In this document: in pieces, positions 9,784 through 20,274 of the stretch | Layout: the number at the start of each line of letters is the position of its first letter | Position numbering within the stretch: the first letter of the stretch is position 1 | Assembly (NCBI RefSeq): GCF_028640845.1 | Contig: NC_080548.1 | Location: 7,434,314 to 7,498,313, forward strand | DNA length: 64,000 nt | From: Ahaetulla prasina | Lineage: Eukaryota; Chordata; Lepidosauria; Squamata; Colubridae | Direction: 5' to 3' | Program-made: the position numbers and the translations under genes | Notes under the pieces: model-generated | The model's database searches: none | What the model saw: only the letters and a program-made list of their open reading frames with translations | What the model was told of the DNA's origin: nothing

Positions 9784-10625
9784 GAAACAATCTGGAACTG
9801 AACACACTCAAAACTGTAGAAATGGTGGTAGACTTTAGGAGAAACCCTTCCATACTTCCACCTCTCACAATACTAGACAACACAGTATCAACAGTAGAAA
9901 CCTTCAAATTTCTAGGTTCTGCCATATCACAAGATCTAAAATGGACAGCTAACATCAAAAATGTCATCAAAAAAGCACAACAAAGAATGTTCTTTCTGCG
10001 CCAACTCAGGAAGCTCAAAACTGCCCTAGGAGCTGCTGATCCAGTTCTACAGAGGAATTATTGAGTCTGTTATCTGCACATCTATAACTATCTAGTTTGG
10101 TTCTGCAACCCGACAAGACAGACACAGACTTCAGAGGATCATTAGAACTGCAGAAAAAACAGCTGCTACCAACCTGCCTTCCATTGAGGACCTGTATACT
10201 GCACGAATCAAGAAGAGGGCCGTGAAAATATTTACAGATCCCTCACATCCTGGACATAAACTGTTTCAACTCCTACCATCAAAACGACGCTATAGAACAC
10301 TGCACAACAGAACTAGACACAAGAACAGTTTTTTCCCAAAGGCCATCACTCTGCTAAACAAATAATTCCCTCAACACCGTCAAACTATTTACTAAATCTA
10401 CACTACTATTAATCTTCTCATTGTTTCCATCACCAATCTCTTTCCACTTATGACTGTATGACTATAACTTTTTGTTGCTATCATTAAGGGTTAAATTGTA
10501 CCCTATGGCTATCATTTGTGTTGTAAATGTTGTACCTTGAAGGTTTTTTTTTTTTATGTACACTGAGAGCATATGCATCAAAACAAACACTTGGCCAATA
10601 AATTCTATTCTATTCTATTCTATTC
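9784..10625 (+). mobile_element. CR1-clade LINE (L3/Rex1-like) 3' part with (ATTCT)n tail
   Basis: Plus-strand remnant of ORF2 C-terminal coding sequence: an 80-codon frame (9822-10064) reads VDFRRNPS, then KFLGSAISQDLKW and KKAQQRMFFLRQLRK, after which the frame shifts but continues with TNLPSIEDLY, DPSHPGHKLFQLLPS and KNSFFPKAITLLN. This is the conserved tail of CR1-clade elements that use dispersed PSGRRYR-type motifs. The 3' end is CACTTGGCCAATAAATTCTA followed by repeated ATTCT (about 10597-10625), the microsatellite-tailed design known from snake L3/CR1 elements. Confidence 0.8.
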
Positions 10626-11395
10626 AGGAGCAAACTTAGGACCTAAGAGTAGTTACTTCAAGCTCACTGTAACATCATTGCAAAAAAGGCATTAAGAGTT
10701 GTCAATCTTATTTTACAAAGTTTTCTCACTGGTAACACTATACTTCAAGCTAGGGCATACAAAACCTTTGCCACACTTATCCTTGAATACTGCTCACCTG
10801 CCTGGAAGCTTCACTGTATTTCAGACATCAATTTATTAGAGAGATGTTATACTAGAAGAGTATTCAACTCCTCTGATCAAAATAAAATTCCCTATACCAC
10901 CTGGCTTGAAATTTTAGGCCTGGATAGCCTCGAACTATGCCATCTACGTTCCGACCTATGCTTATTTCATAAGATTATTTACCAAAACGTCCTACCAGTA
11001 AATGAGTACTTTAACTTCAACAGCAATAACACAAGGGCTATCAGTAGATTCAAACTCAATGTAATTCACTCTAATCTTGATTGTAGGAAATACGACTTCT
11101 GCAATGGAGTAGTAAATGTCTGGAACATTCTACCTGATCCTGTTGTTAGTCTCGCTAATCCCCGTACCTTTTACCTTAAACTGTCTACCGTGGACCTTTT
11201 GTGTAAGGGGGCGCGCATCAGCCCACCAGCGTGCCTACCGTCCCTGTCCTATTGTTCCTATTTATCTGTACTCATGTGTTTATGGCTATGTTTTGCTTAT
11301 TTATTTCCTTTTATTTGTGCCAAATTTTTTTCATGTGTCCATGTCTATATTGTTACTTGTTTCCTTGTTGAAAAATAAATAAATAAATAAGAAGC
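10626..11395 (+). mobile_element. LINE ORF2 C-terminal fragment with (ATAA)n tail
   Basis: Conceptual translation on the plus strand gives YCSPAWK, LERCYTRRVF, LEILGLDSLELCHLRSDL and NVWNILPD, the C-terminal pattern after the RT core of many non-LTR elements. It begins directly where the (ATTCT)n tail of the previous LINE ends and terminates in AAATAAATAAATAAAT. I cannot name the clade; it differs clearly from the L3 and CR1 copies here. Confidence 0.65.
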
Positions 11396-11439
11396 AAACA
11401 AGAAAATATATTGCCATACAATAACTCCAGGAATGGAAT

Positions 11440-11590
11440 TAAGTAGTTATCGACTTGGGACCAATATTGGAACCAAAACTGAGATTGTTTAGTGAAGCAC
11501 ACTCCATTTTATAACCTTTTTTTTTGCCATAGTTAAATGGATCACTGCAGCTGTTGAGCAAATAGACAGTCATTAAGTGAATCCAGCTTT
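11440..11590 (+). repeat. decayed copy of the ACAGGTAGTCCTC repeat family
   Basis: Contains TTATCGACTTGGGACCA, AAATGGATCACTGCAG and TTAAGTGAATCCAGCTT, matching the better-preserved copies at 25346 and 40681. Confidence 0.55.
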
Positions 11591-11699
11591 CTCCATTATC
11601 TTCCTTGTCAGAAGCTTTGGAAAGCCCCTCCCCCCACTCCTAGAAGAATGAAATATTTTGAGGAATATTAAAAAGGCAGGATAGAATATTTCCCATAAA

Positions 11700-12118
11700 G
11701 GAGAATTTGAGGAGGGGGGACCTTAAGGGAGGTAGAAACCAGTTTCCCTGCCCCAAGGATAAACTGAGGAGGCCAGTTTATAGAAATGCAGATTTGATAA
11801 ACTTATTCAGAAAGACTGGCTCAGGCAGAAACTTCAGATAAGCCACACAATAAGCAACACAATCAAGCCAAAGGTTGACAAAATTAGCTCAGACACCTAG
11901 GATTTACATTTTCCCTCTTGCCTATAGAGCCAGCCATGACCCCATAGGAATCCAGAAGGTATAAAAACCCACCCACTATAAACTCCATTTTGTCAGCTGT
12001 CCCAGAACTGCATGCTGTGTGTGTATTGATTCTGTTCACCAATAAACAGAATCTTTCTTCCCAATCAGCCTCCATTTTATTCCTGGCTTGGAACTGGATC
12101 TCGATATTTCTTCCAACA
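11700..12118 (+). mobile_element. LTR-like segment with TATA box and poly(A) signal
   Basis: TATAAAAACC at 11959-11968 lies about 80 bp upstream of AATAAA at 12041-12046, the spacing expected of retroviral U3-R, and the segment ends near TTCCAACA. I could not find a matching target duplication or internal genes, so the ends are approximate. Confidence 0.35.
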
Positions 12119-12227
12119 AAGCCAACTGAGAAGGTCTCAGATAGTGTTCCATGACCCAGGACACTGCAATATATTAACTCAGTACACATAATTGTCTTAT
12201 AACAGGTGCCTAGTTAACACACTAGGA

Positions 12228-12521
12228 CTGTGATGGCGAACCTATGACACGTGTGCCCAAAGTGGCACACAAAGCCATGTCTCCCGGCATGCGTGACCTT
12301 GCCTATTTGTCTTCCAGGTTTCTGGTAGGCATACGCACGTGACAATCAGCTGTCCTTCGTGTGTTGGCAGTGCCAAAAACTGGTGTGCACATGTGCGCTG
12401 GCCAGCTAATTGTCAGGTGCGCATGCGTGCCAGAACCTGGCTTTTCTGGAGCATGATCCCGATGAGCACATGCTTGTGTGCCAATGTTTCCGGTGACAGT
12501 CAAAACGGTTCGCTATCACTG
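12228..12521. mobile_element. hAT-type non-autonomous element with perfect 8-bp TSD
   Basis: Inverted termini CTGTGATGGCGAACC and GGTTCGCTATCACTG, flanked by identical CACTAGGA at 12220-12227 and 12522-12529. The 294-bp interior is GC-richer than its surroundings and non-coding, with TGTGCGC/GCGCATGCG-type repeats. Confidence 0.9.
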
Positions 12522-12719
12522 CACTAGGACATCATAGCTAATCATACTAACTAACCAAACAGGCTAGGTTTAGAAAATAGAAGCAACTAACCAAAGTGCT
12601 TAGTGTGAAGGCATCATTTGGCTAAGAATATTATGATAGTGAAATGAGCAGTGAACAAATTTAATAACTGAATCAATGCTGAATGAACACAGTATGGTTT
12701 GTTTGGCTTTGGCTTATTT

Positions 12720-13120
12720 TATTTACATAAAATTTTATATGCCATCTGTTTCACAAGACTCAAGGCCATTTGCTATGATGCATACAATTAATAAATAGAA
12801 ATTGAGATGATTTCCCACATGAAAAATCTACTTGAAGGCAGTCGTAATCCCATTTGCGTGGAAACACTTTGCAAAATAAGATGGTTCTTCAGTGTCATCT
12901 TAAAAGCCAGAAAGTTAGGGGCACCATTTACCCCAGAAGCATAAGGGAGGTCCCAAAAGAGTGTCCTCAGCCTAGTGGTGAAGCCATTTCTAAGTTACCA
13001 GGACAAGTTGAAACTTGGTGGGAGAAATAAGCATTTGAGAACCAAGTTATACATGGCTCTAAGTGATAACCAGCATTTTTAATCAGACATGGAAGCAAAT
13101 TGGTAGCCAATGAAGCTACT
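12720..13120 (-). mobile_element. CR1 LINE 3' fragment, old
   Basis: On the plus strand the text resembles the complement of CR1 3' coding sequence plus UTR (ATTTTATATGCCATC near 12745, AAGTGATAACCAGCATTTT near 13060). Diverged and frameshifted. Confidence 0.5.
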
Positions 13121-13483
13121 GTAGCTTATACAGCAGTGGCCCCCAACCTTTTGGGCATCAGGGATCACCAGAAAGTGAGAAAGACAATAAACCAGTACAG
13201 CTACCTCAGCTGTTATCATTTTAGCTGCTTCTCTTGCACACTGGAATTGGTCAATGGGATGGCCTTCATAGCATTATCCCTAAGGAAATAAACTTCCCTT
13301 TAAAAAGACCAGTCATACCCAGGGTTAACTTGAGCCACCCATGTTCTGGAAATACCTAACCCCAGTCCCTGACTGTTTTCCATATCTAGTTCTCTAAAAC
13401 CAAAAGGAGTGGTTGAAAAAGGAAGCCAGACCATAAAAGCATTCATTCCCTAGACTTGGAGCTGAGAACAGATCACCCAAAAG

Positions 13484-13506
13484 ATTTTATTTTATTTTAT
13501 TTTATC
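13484..13506. repeat. (TTTTA)n microsatellite
   Basis: Four to five tandem TTTTA units. A diverged hAT start (CAGTGGCCCCCAACC) lies upstream at about 13134. Confidence 0.85.
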
Positions 13507-13889
13507 ACAACAGTATACGCAAACATTGACATAAAACAACAACACATCATATAAACATATATATAAGCAAAAGTATGCAACAACTATATTAATTTGATAT
13601 AATGAAAGGGAACAATAGGACAGGAAGGGTAGGCACTTTTGTGCTCTTATGCATGCCCCTTATATACCTTATATTGTATACAAAACTATTGTATCAACTG
13701 CATTGACCAACCCATGCCGACTGTTGCTTGCTTGACCAACAAAGAAAGGCTGGAGCTATCATAGTGCCTTGCCAGAACTCTCCTGCTAACAAAGTGCATG
13801 GATTACTAGGCACTTCCTGTAGAAAGGGTGGCACTTGTAATAATACCTTTGCTGCACAAGCGGCATTGGGAGCTGGTATGCTTCTAGGT

Positions 13890-14370
13890 CCAATTCAAGA
13901 TGTTGGTCATCATTTTTAAAGCCCTTCATGAGATAAGACAAGAATACCTGAAGAACTGTCTCATCCCAATTACATTGACCTATCCCACCTGCTCAAGCAG
14001 GAGGGCATGTTGTGCATCCCTTGGTCAAGGACTTTTGAGTGGCCTTCTCTGCTTTGGAACATCTTATCACCAGAGGTGAGGTAGCCCCCTACTCTTCTGG
14101 TTTTCCAGAAGGATGTAAAGACCTGGCCCTGGGGATGGCTGGTGGCTTCAGCTGCTTTGTTAACCTTTTTAGCCTTCTGAATTTGATTACCTTTGATTTT
14201 TACTTTTAACTTCTAGGTTGTAACTTGTTCTAACTCTAAAATAGAGTTGTTTTAATTCTATTTTTAATCTGTGCTTTTATTCAGATGTGTATATTCTGTG
14301 CTGCTGTAAAACACTCACAGTCATTTACTGTAGGTAAGATAGATGGTATTGAAATTTAATAAATAAAATG
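13890..14370 (+). mobile_element. CR1 LINE 3' fragment, old
   Basis: Resembles CR1 ORF2 C-terminus and 3' UTR: TTTAAAGCCCTTCATG, CCTTCTCTGCTTTGGAACAT and a tail GAAATTTAATAAATAAAATG. No frame survives. Confidence 0.55.
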
Positions 14371-14374
14371 GGCA

Positions 14375-15690
14375 GGAACTTTTTTCCCCAGAAAAACTTT
14401 TAACCTGGTTAATGTGAGAATGTATTGTAAGAACTACTGAAAAGATTTACCTGGGTTAGAGACTCACTGGATGAAACATCATTTGGAAAAAGGGCTATAC
14501 TATGTTTAAGAATCAGAAGCCAGGGTAACAATAAAGGAAGGTTATTGCTCCATATCCTTTTAATGACATTTTCAAGAAGCAATTGGAAGATCAGGAAAAA
14601 AAATTTTTTTTTCTAACAAGGCACCACCTTAGCTCTTTTTCCACCACATGCTTAACTGGGTCAATGAGGGATCAAATGTGGCTACACACCAAAAAGGTTA
14701 ATTGATCCAACTGACTAAATTTGGCAAGATTCAATTCAACCCAGAACAAACCCAGTCATGTACAAGATTAAAATAACTTCACTCAGCTAACCATTCATGT
14801 CCTGGGAACACCTAAACTCAGTTGACCCTGTGATTATACCCCATCTGCCAAGAAAAAGAGCTGATCAACATTTGGAAAAGCAGCAGCATTGACCCTCAAC
14901 CGGTCAGATCCCTGAGGATTCCCCGGTTGCAAGAGAACTGCCAACTTTATGCTTTCAGACTCCGTTTCTGCCAGCACTTACAAAACAGCAAAGACTCCAA
15001 ATGAAGAGAAACTTTAGTGAGGGTAACTTGTGACTCAGCTACCGAAAATCCAAAGGTAAACAAAGAGGACTCAAACAGAGATTCGGCCATAGCTTCCCAA
15101 GAATGGCAACTTTTGGCCTTGAGTCTCTGGACAATCTGCCAGCTGACTCCAGGATACTCTAGAAAGATTGACCCATTCCATAATAACTAACCATACCCTC
15201 AAGGGAATCTATTGGGTGAACTCATGGGGATAACCAGTCACCTTACCATCTATTCACCATCAAGATTGATTAAGTGCTAATGTTCTTTGAGTAACTAGAT
15301 AAACAGACTTTCTCCTGGGTTCATACTGGCCTTTGAAGTAATTCAGTGGTATACTCAGCTGCTGCTACAATTAGGTCTACCCACTTTGCTCCTAGTCATC
15401 TTCTTTCCTTTCCTTCTACATTTCACCCATTATGGACTTCTCAAGAGAACTAAATCTTTGCATATGATCATTTGTGCCTCGAGTTAAAATTCTGGTTCAG
15501 TTTGCTTTCTTTGATCCGTTTGCTTAACTGGCTGTCTTTGGTATTCTTCTGGGTCTTCTCCAAAAGTTCAAAAAGCGTCAATATTCTTGTTATCCAGCTT
15601 CTTCAGAGTTCAACTTTGCTTCCATAGATTGTCAGAGGGAAAAAAAATCAAAGATTCTAAAGTTTATAGAGATTCTCAAGTCATAGTTAT
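14375..15690. other. no gene seen
   Basis: About 1.3 kb of unassigned sequence. No frame over 60 codons apart from a spurious one, no strong splice-site pair, no repeat I recognise. Confidence 0.45.
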
Positions 15691-15697
15691 CATAATT

Positions 15698-15874
15698 GTC
15701 CCAAAGTTGCTTTTTCCAAAAGGCAACTGGACTTTCTTGGTTTTTCTTTTGAAAATGTTTCACTTCTCACCCAAGAACTCAGAATTGAAAAAGCTTCCTG
15801 GATGAGAAGCAAAATATTTTCAAAGAAAAAACCAAGAAAGTCCAGTTGCTTTTTGGAAAAAGTACCCCTGGGAC
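15698..15874. mobile_element. palindromic MITE-like repeat
   Basis: Two arms of about 72 bp in inverted orientation (15698-15769 and 15803-15874): GGCAACTGGACTTTCTTGG is answered by CCAAGAAAGTCCAGTTGC. The outer ends read GTCCCAAAG and CTGGGAC. A short related piece, CATTGTTGTCCCAAAGGTGC, is at about 32972. Confidence 0.75.
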
Positions 15875-15879
15875 AAAGA

Positions 15880-16739
15880 TTCTAATATTTGGAGGCATAG
15901 GTATATCACAACTTCTGAATATCTTTTCCAGGCCCTTCACTGCCAAGTGATGCATTTCTTGAGTGCTGATTCCTTTGCTGGTGACAGTTGAGCTTAAAAG
16001 ACAGAATCTGTTTCAATCAAACAACACCAAAATCAGCACCATAAATACCCCTCCCTCTATCCCTACTGAAGAAGCATGTAGCAGCTTCATCTAATCCAAG
16101 TGTCAAGGAGCAGAAGCCAAACCCCAAATCCACCAAAAAGTGGCTATTGTCCACTGTCCCCACTAACTGTGTACAGACAGTGAACACAATGAAGAAGCTA
16201 TTTAAAATGTTGGCTACATACACACAAAGAATTGGGGTCAAACCAAAAACTGTGCCATGTATCACCAGCTGACTATCTTCCTGCTGTGTGGGAATGGACA
16301 TATGTTATTACGGGATACACATTTGGTTGCAGAAATCCAAAACTAATGGCAGGAGAAGCTTTGCTGACTAAGGAAACAGGAAGAAGGGCATTTTGGGGTA
16401 GAAGAAGGCCTCGAGGAGGATGGAGAAAATGGGGATCACTTAACATCCATGATTCCAGATCTATCTGCTAATTTCCACCCAGGATCCAGTGTTTTGACTG
16501 AAGTGGAGAATATGGAAAATGGGGTGAGGTCTGCTGCTGGAATTGATATTCCCAGGAGTGTGGTTGCCTCGATGTTGGCATAGGAGAGACAGAAAAATCA
16601 CTCAAAACTATCCAAATGTCTAGAAAGTTACAATTCAAGAGAAAGGACGATAAACTTCAGTAAAGTATTGAAAACTATCACAAAGGAATAAGACTTGTGA
16701 GATCCTTTTAGAATTAGAGGGCAAGGAAATTTAAAGGTG
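15880..16739. other. no gene seen
   Basis: Open frames of 94 (minus, 16017-16301) and 79 codons (plus, 16232-16471) overlap on opposite strands and show no domain or splice context. Confidence 0.4.
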
Positions 16740-16747
16740 TGATAGGG

Positions 16748-16960
16748 CAGGGGTCTCCAGCCTTGGTCCCTTTAAGACTTGTGGACTTCAACTCCCAGAG
16801 TCCCTCAACCAGCTTTGCTTGTGGACTTCAACTCCCAGTCCCTCAGCCAGCTTTGCTTGTGGATTTCAACTCCCAGAGTCCCTCAGCCAGCTTTGCTGGC
16901 TGAGGGACTCTTGGAGTTGAAGTCCACAAGTCTTAAAGGGACCAAGGTTGGAGACCCCTG
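16748..16960. mobile_element. hAT-type MITE with one arm triplicated in tandem
   Basis: Termini CAGGGGTCTCC and GGAGACCCCTG, identical 8-bp duplications TGATAGGG at 16740-16747 and 16961-16968. The left arm contains three tandem copies of a 38-40 bp unit (16779-16818, 16819-16856, 16857-16896), each starting TTGTGGA and ending CAGCTTTGC; the right arm has only one. The duplication makes this copy about 213 bp against about 135 for its relatives. Confidence 0.92.
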
Positions 16961-16969
16961 TGATAGGGG

Positions 16970-17340
16970 ATGCATGTTTGATGCACGTCCACAATACTTA
17001 TGCTCTTCCTGTTGTTGAGTAACATGGAGGCACATTTACAACTTTTTCTGTCACTGCTGCCAAAACAGTCTTATCAAGTCCGACTCGATAGGCTCATCCC
17101 CTCTTCCTGTCCTCCCTCTCTTTTTTTCCCTTTGTGGCACATTGAATATCATGGCAGGAGGAAAGTGGTTGGGTCTGTGCCAAGCTCATGCTGTTGGTAT
17201 TTTTATAGTAGGCAAGTGATTCAGCACAAGACCACAAGCCTACAGGCAAAAATAAGGGGGAAATGCTAGAAGTTTCCTGTACGGTGATGTGTATAAGTCC
17301 TGGATATAGGTTATAAAAAGAAATAGGAAAATCAAAGAAA
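16970..17340. other. no gene seen
   Basis: Unassigned sequence between the MITE and the candidate exon. Confidence 0.4.
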
Positions 17341-17364
17341 GGTTGCTTTTTTTTTTTGTATTAC

Positions 17365-17458
17365 AGATGTTGCAGATCATGTTGCTGAAGATGACTTCAG
17401 CTGGGAAACATGGAGTGAAGTGCAGCCTGCAAATCCAGAGATTCTGGCCCTAAGATGA
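17365..17458 (+). other. candidate terminal exon
   Basis: A pyrimidine tract and TATTACAG acceptor (AG at 17363-17364 by my count) precede a 94-bp stretch that, read in one frame, gives about 30 residues rich in acidic and tryptophan positions (EDDFSWETWSEVQ) before a TGA near 17458. The strong acceptor and the non-repetitive composition make it exon-like. I do not recognise the protein, see no nearby poly(A) signal, and the other two frames are also short and stop-terminated, so this is weak. Confidence 0.25.
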
Positions 17459-17632
17459 GGAGGAGGACCAGGAAGAAAGCCTGGGACTGGGTTGTGAACA
17501 CTCTACTTGGAGAGATCAGGAAAGGGGACTATGTTTTGTTTAAGGAGTTTTAGATCCTGGGCAGGAGAACTGTGTAAGCTTTGCCTGGCAACAAGACAAT
17601 CAGAACTCACAGGCTTTCTCTTATCAGCCATT

Positions 17633-19060
17633 GAGATTGATTGATTGATTGATTATTTATATTTTTATACCGCCCTTCTTCGAAGACTCAGGGTGGTGTA
17701 CAGCAGAAATAAAACATAAATATCAACAGTTTAAAATACAATAACCATTAAAAATCTAATTCAATTAAGCTGAAAAATTTAAAAAATTTGAATAAAAGTC
17801 ATAAATAAAATTAATCCCCTTAAAATCCCATTAAAACATTCAATTTAAAATTGTATCAGGCCAGCCCTGCTTGATGAAAAAAGAAGGTTTTGAGCTCGCG
17901 CTTAAAGGTCCGAAGATCAGGGAGAAGTCGTAGCCCAACGGGAAGTTCATTCCACAGGGCCGGAACTCCGACAGAGAACGCTCTCCCCCTGGGGGTCGCC
18001 AGCCAACATTGTCTGGCCGACCGCACCCTGAGGAGGCCCTCTCTGTGGGAGCGCACAGGTCGATGGGAGGTTATTGATGGCAGTAGGTGGTCCCGTAAAT
18101 ATCCCGGTCCCATGCCATGAAGTGCTTTAAAGGTGATCACCAGAACCTTGAATCGCACCCGGAAGAACACCGGCAACCAGTGCAGCCTGCGCAGGAGAGG
18201 TGTTACATGGGAGCTACGGGAAGCTCCCTCAATCCCCCGCGCGGCCGCATTCTGTACCAGTTGGTACAATGCTCCTGGTGAGCATTGCAGTAATCCAGAC
18301 GGGAAGTAACGAGGGCATGAGTGACTGTACATAACGAGTCCCGATCCAGGAAAGGGCACAATTGGCGGATCAGGCAAACCTGATAAAAAGCTCCCCTGGC
18401 GACGGTCATCAGATGGTTTTCTAAAGACAGCCGCGCATCCAGGAGAACGCCTAAATTGCGCACCGATTCCCTGGGGGCCAGCGATTTGCCCCCCCCCAGT
18501 CAAAGATGGAGTTAATTGACTGTGCCGGGACGATGGTATCCACAGCTACTCTGAGCTGGAGTCTGTTCGTCCCCATCCAGACCCAAACGGCCTCAAGGCA
18601 CCGGGTCATTACATCAACGGCTTCGTTGGCGTGGTTCAGGGTGGAAATGTACAGCTGAGTGTCATCAGTGTACAGTTGACAACTCACCCCAAAACCATGG
18701 ATGATCTCACCCAGCAGCTTCATATAGATGTTAAACAGGAGAGGCGAGAGAATCGACCCCTGCGGAACCCCACAAGTGAGTTGCCTAGCAGTCGACCTCT
18801 GCCCCCCTGTCAACACTGTCTGCGAACGGTCGGAGAGGTAGGAGGAGAACCACCAAAAAACGGTGCCCCCCCACTCCCAAACCCTCCAACCGTTGCAGCA
18901 AGATACCATGGTCGATGGTATCAAAAGCCGCTGACAGATCCAACAGGACAAGGACAGAGGAACAACCCCTGTCCCGTGCCCTCCAGAGATCATCAACCAA
19001 CGCGACCAAAGCGGTCTCCGTGCTATACCCAGACCTGAAGTCGGACTGGCACGGGTCTAG
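17633..19060 (-). mobile_element. CR1/L3-type LINE, second copy, with (ATCA)n tail
   Basis: Same family as 3055-4425 and same orientation. The 3' end shows ATACCGCCCTTC on the plus strand, followed outward by repeated TGAT units at about 17633-17655. It extends slightly further 5' into the RT domain than the first copy. The 5' junction at about 19057 abuts a short GATAAG repeat. Confidence 0.88.
17856..19055 (-). pseudogene. reverse transcriptase of CR1/L3 LINE, frameshifted
   Basis: The coding part is split over at least three overlapping minus-strand frames (19117-18785, 18996-18451, 18503-17856), so at least two frameshifts. The N-terminal part reads [19 protein letters not shown] and [14 protein letters not shown]; the second has CGVPQGSILSPLLF. 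The catalytic box reads YTDD instead of YADD, a change in the residue before the two aspartates. The last frame ends in the same LWNELPVGLRLLPDLRTF-type tail as the intact copy. Clearly older or more damaged than the copy at 3.2-4.4 kb. Confidence 0.85.
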
Positions 19061-19135
19061 ATAAGGATAAGGATAAGGAAGGAAAAGGAAAGCAGAAAGA
19101 TAGTGAAGGACAAGCAAAAAACTAGCTAGAGCTAG

Positions 19136-19510
19136 TGTCAGGCCTGGAAACCATACTAGACTTTAGGGTTCCAGACACTGCCACATTTTTCCCCTGAGGG
19201 GAAGAAGGGGGGCTGAGGGGTATGGTAACATTCTTCAAGCGGTCAAGGTCGGATGGTGTTCACATCTGCAGGAAGAGTGGCAAGAAGATATTCGAATGAA
19301 CTGGGAGAACGTGGGACCATGTGACCATCAAAGGGGTCAGGGGGGTGGGACTCTTGGGGTTTATATAACTGGGAAAAGAATCAGGAAATTCAGTTTTGGA
19401 ATTTCACTCATTGTGTACCAGTTTCCTCATGCTAGTAAAGAACTCTGAAAAACAATGGCTTCTGAGGTTTTTTTTTTTTATGCAGAAGAGGTTTTTCTGG
19501 AACCTTGACA
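19136..19510 (+). mobile_element. solo LTR with 5-bp TSD
   Basis: Begins TGTCAGGCC and ends CCTTGACA, giving canonical TG...CA ends, and is flanked by GCTAG on both sides (19131-19135, 19511-19515). A TATA-like TTTATATAA sits near 19360, about 225 bp into the 375-bp LTR. No internal sequence remains, so this is the product of LTR-LTR recombination. The orientation rests on the TATA motif. Confidence 0.85.
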
Positions 19511-19524
19511 GCTAGGGTATTAAG

Positions 19525-19530
<6 letters not shown>

Positions 19531-19568
<38 letters not shown>
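19531..19568. repeat. (GA)n microsatellite
   Basis: About 18 uninterrupted GA units just right of the solo LTR. Confidence 0.95.
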
Positions 19569-19571
<3 letters not shown>

Positions 19572-19714
19572 AATGTACATGCTAGCTTTTGTAAATTATA
19601 TTTTCACTTGTCTATATTAGCTCCCGCTATTATATTTGTATCTCAGTGGTTAGAATAAATAAATTATTTCATTTATTTAGGTGCTGTCAATGTTTGTGTG
19701 TCTGTATCAGCTCC

Positions 19715-19754
19715 ATCGCTTCTCGGCCTTTTGGCTAAGATCAAGTGTAGTATC
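19715..19754 (+). pseudogene. U2 snRNA 5' fragment
   Basis: ATCGCTTCTCGGCCTTTTGG followed by CTAAGATCAAGTGTAGTATC matches the first 40 nucleotides of vertebrate U2 snRNA without a mismatch that I can see, then similarity stops abruptly. No Sm site or 3' stem follows, and no snRNA promoter elements were recognised upstream. It is a truncated retrocopy, or the head of a U2-derived SINE. Confidence 0.85.
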
Positions 19755-19963
19755 AACTTCCACTGTGACCGATCCTCAGGTACACCTCACAGTTTCTCAG
19801 TAGGTGTTACTGCTGATAGGCAACCAGAACTACGTGCAGTTTCTTAACATGGCATTCTTGAAAAAGTAAGTGTATAACACAGGCTACATCTTAATGGCAT
19901 TGGTATTCTGCCCTGTTGAAGGGGGTCTACAGACCACCTGCTAGAAACAACTGGACTTGGATA

Positions 19964-20030
19964 CTGGCTGGGAAATTCTGGGAGTCGAAGTCCATTTATT
20001 TTAACGTTGCCAAGATTGACAAACGTTGCA
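19964..20030. mobile_element. half of a hAT-type MITE
   Basis: Only the right arm is present: GGGAAATTCTGGGAGTCGAAG through GCCAAGATTGACAAACG. Confidence 0.65.
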
Positions 20031-20149
20031 GGAGAGTAGTTCTTGCATTGTGTGGTCAAAAGGAGGCTCAGACATGTACATTTCCTATCTTATTAAGCAT
20101 CCCTGATCTGAATAAGCTATTGAATAGATGTCTTGGTGTATCTCTAGAA

Positions 20150-20265
20150 CTGTGGTCATCAAACTTGGCAGCTTTAAGACTTATGGTCTTCAACTCCCAG
20201 ACTCCCAGCATAGTCTGGGAGTTGAAGTCCACGAGACTTAAAGCTGCCAAGTTTGAAGACCTTTG
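20150..20265. mobile_element. palindromic hAT-type MITE with 8-bp TSD
   Basis: CTGTGGTCATCAAAC to GTTTGAAGACCTTTG, arms with CTTCAACTCCCAGACTCCC. Flanks CTCTAGAA (20142-20149) and CTCTAGAG (20266-20273) match at 7 of 8. Confidence 0.88.
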
Positions 20266-20274
20266 CTCTAGAGC

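Noticed and set aside
16779..17018. 79-codon frame with repeated RVPQPALL
   Set aside because: Produced by the tandem arm copies of a MITE.
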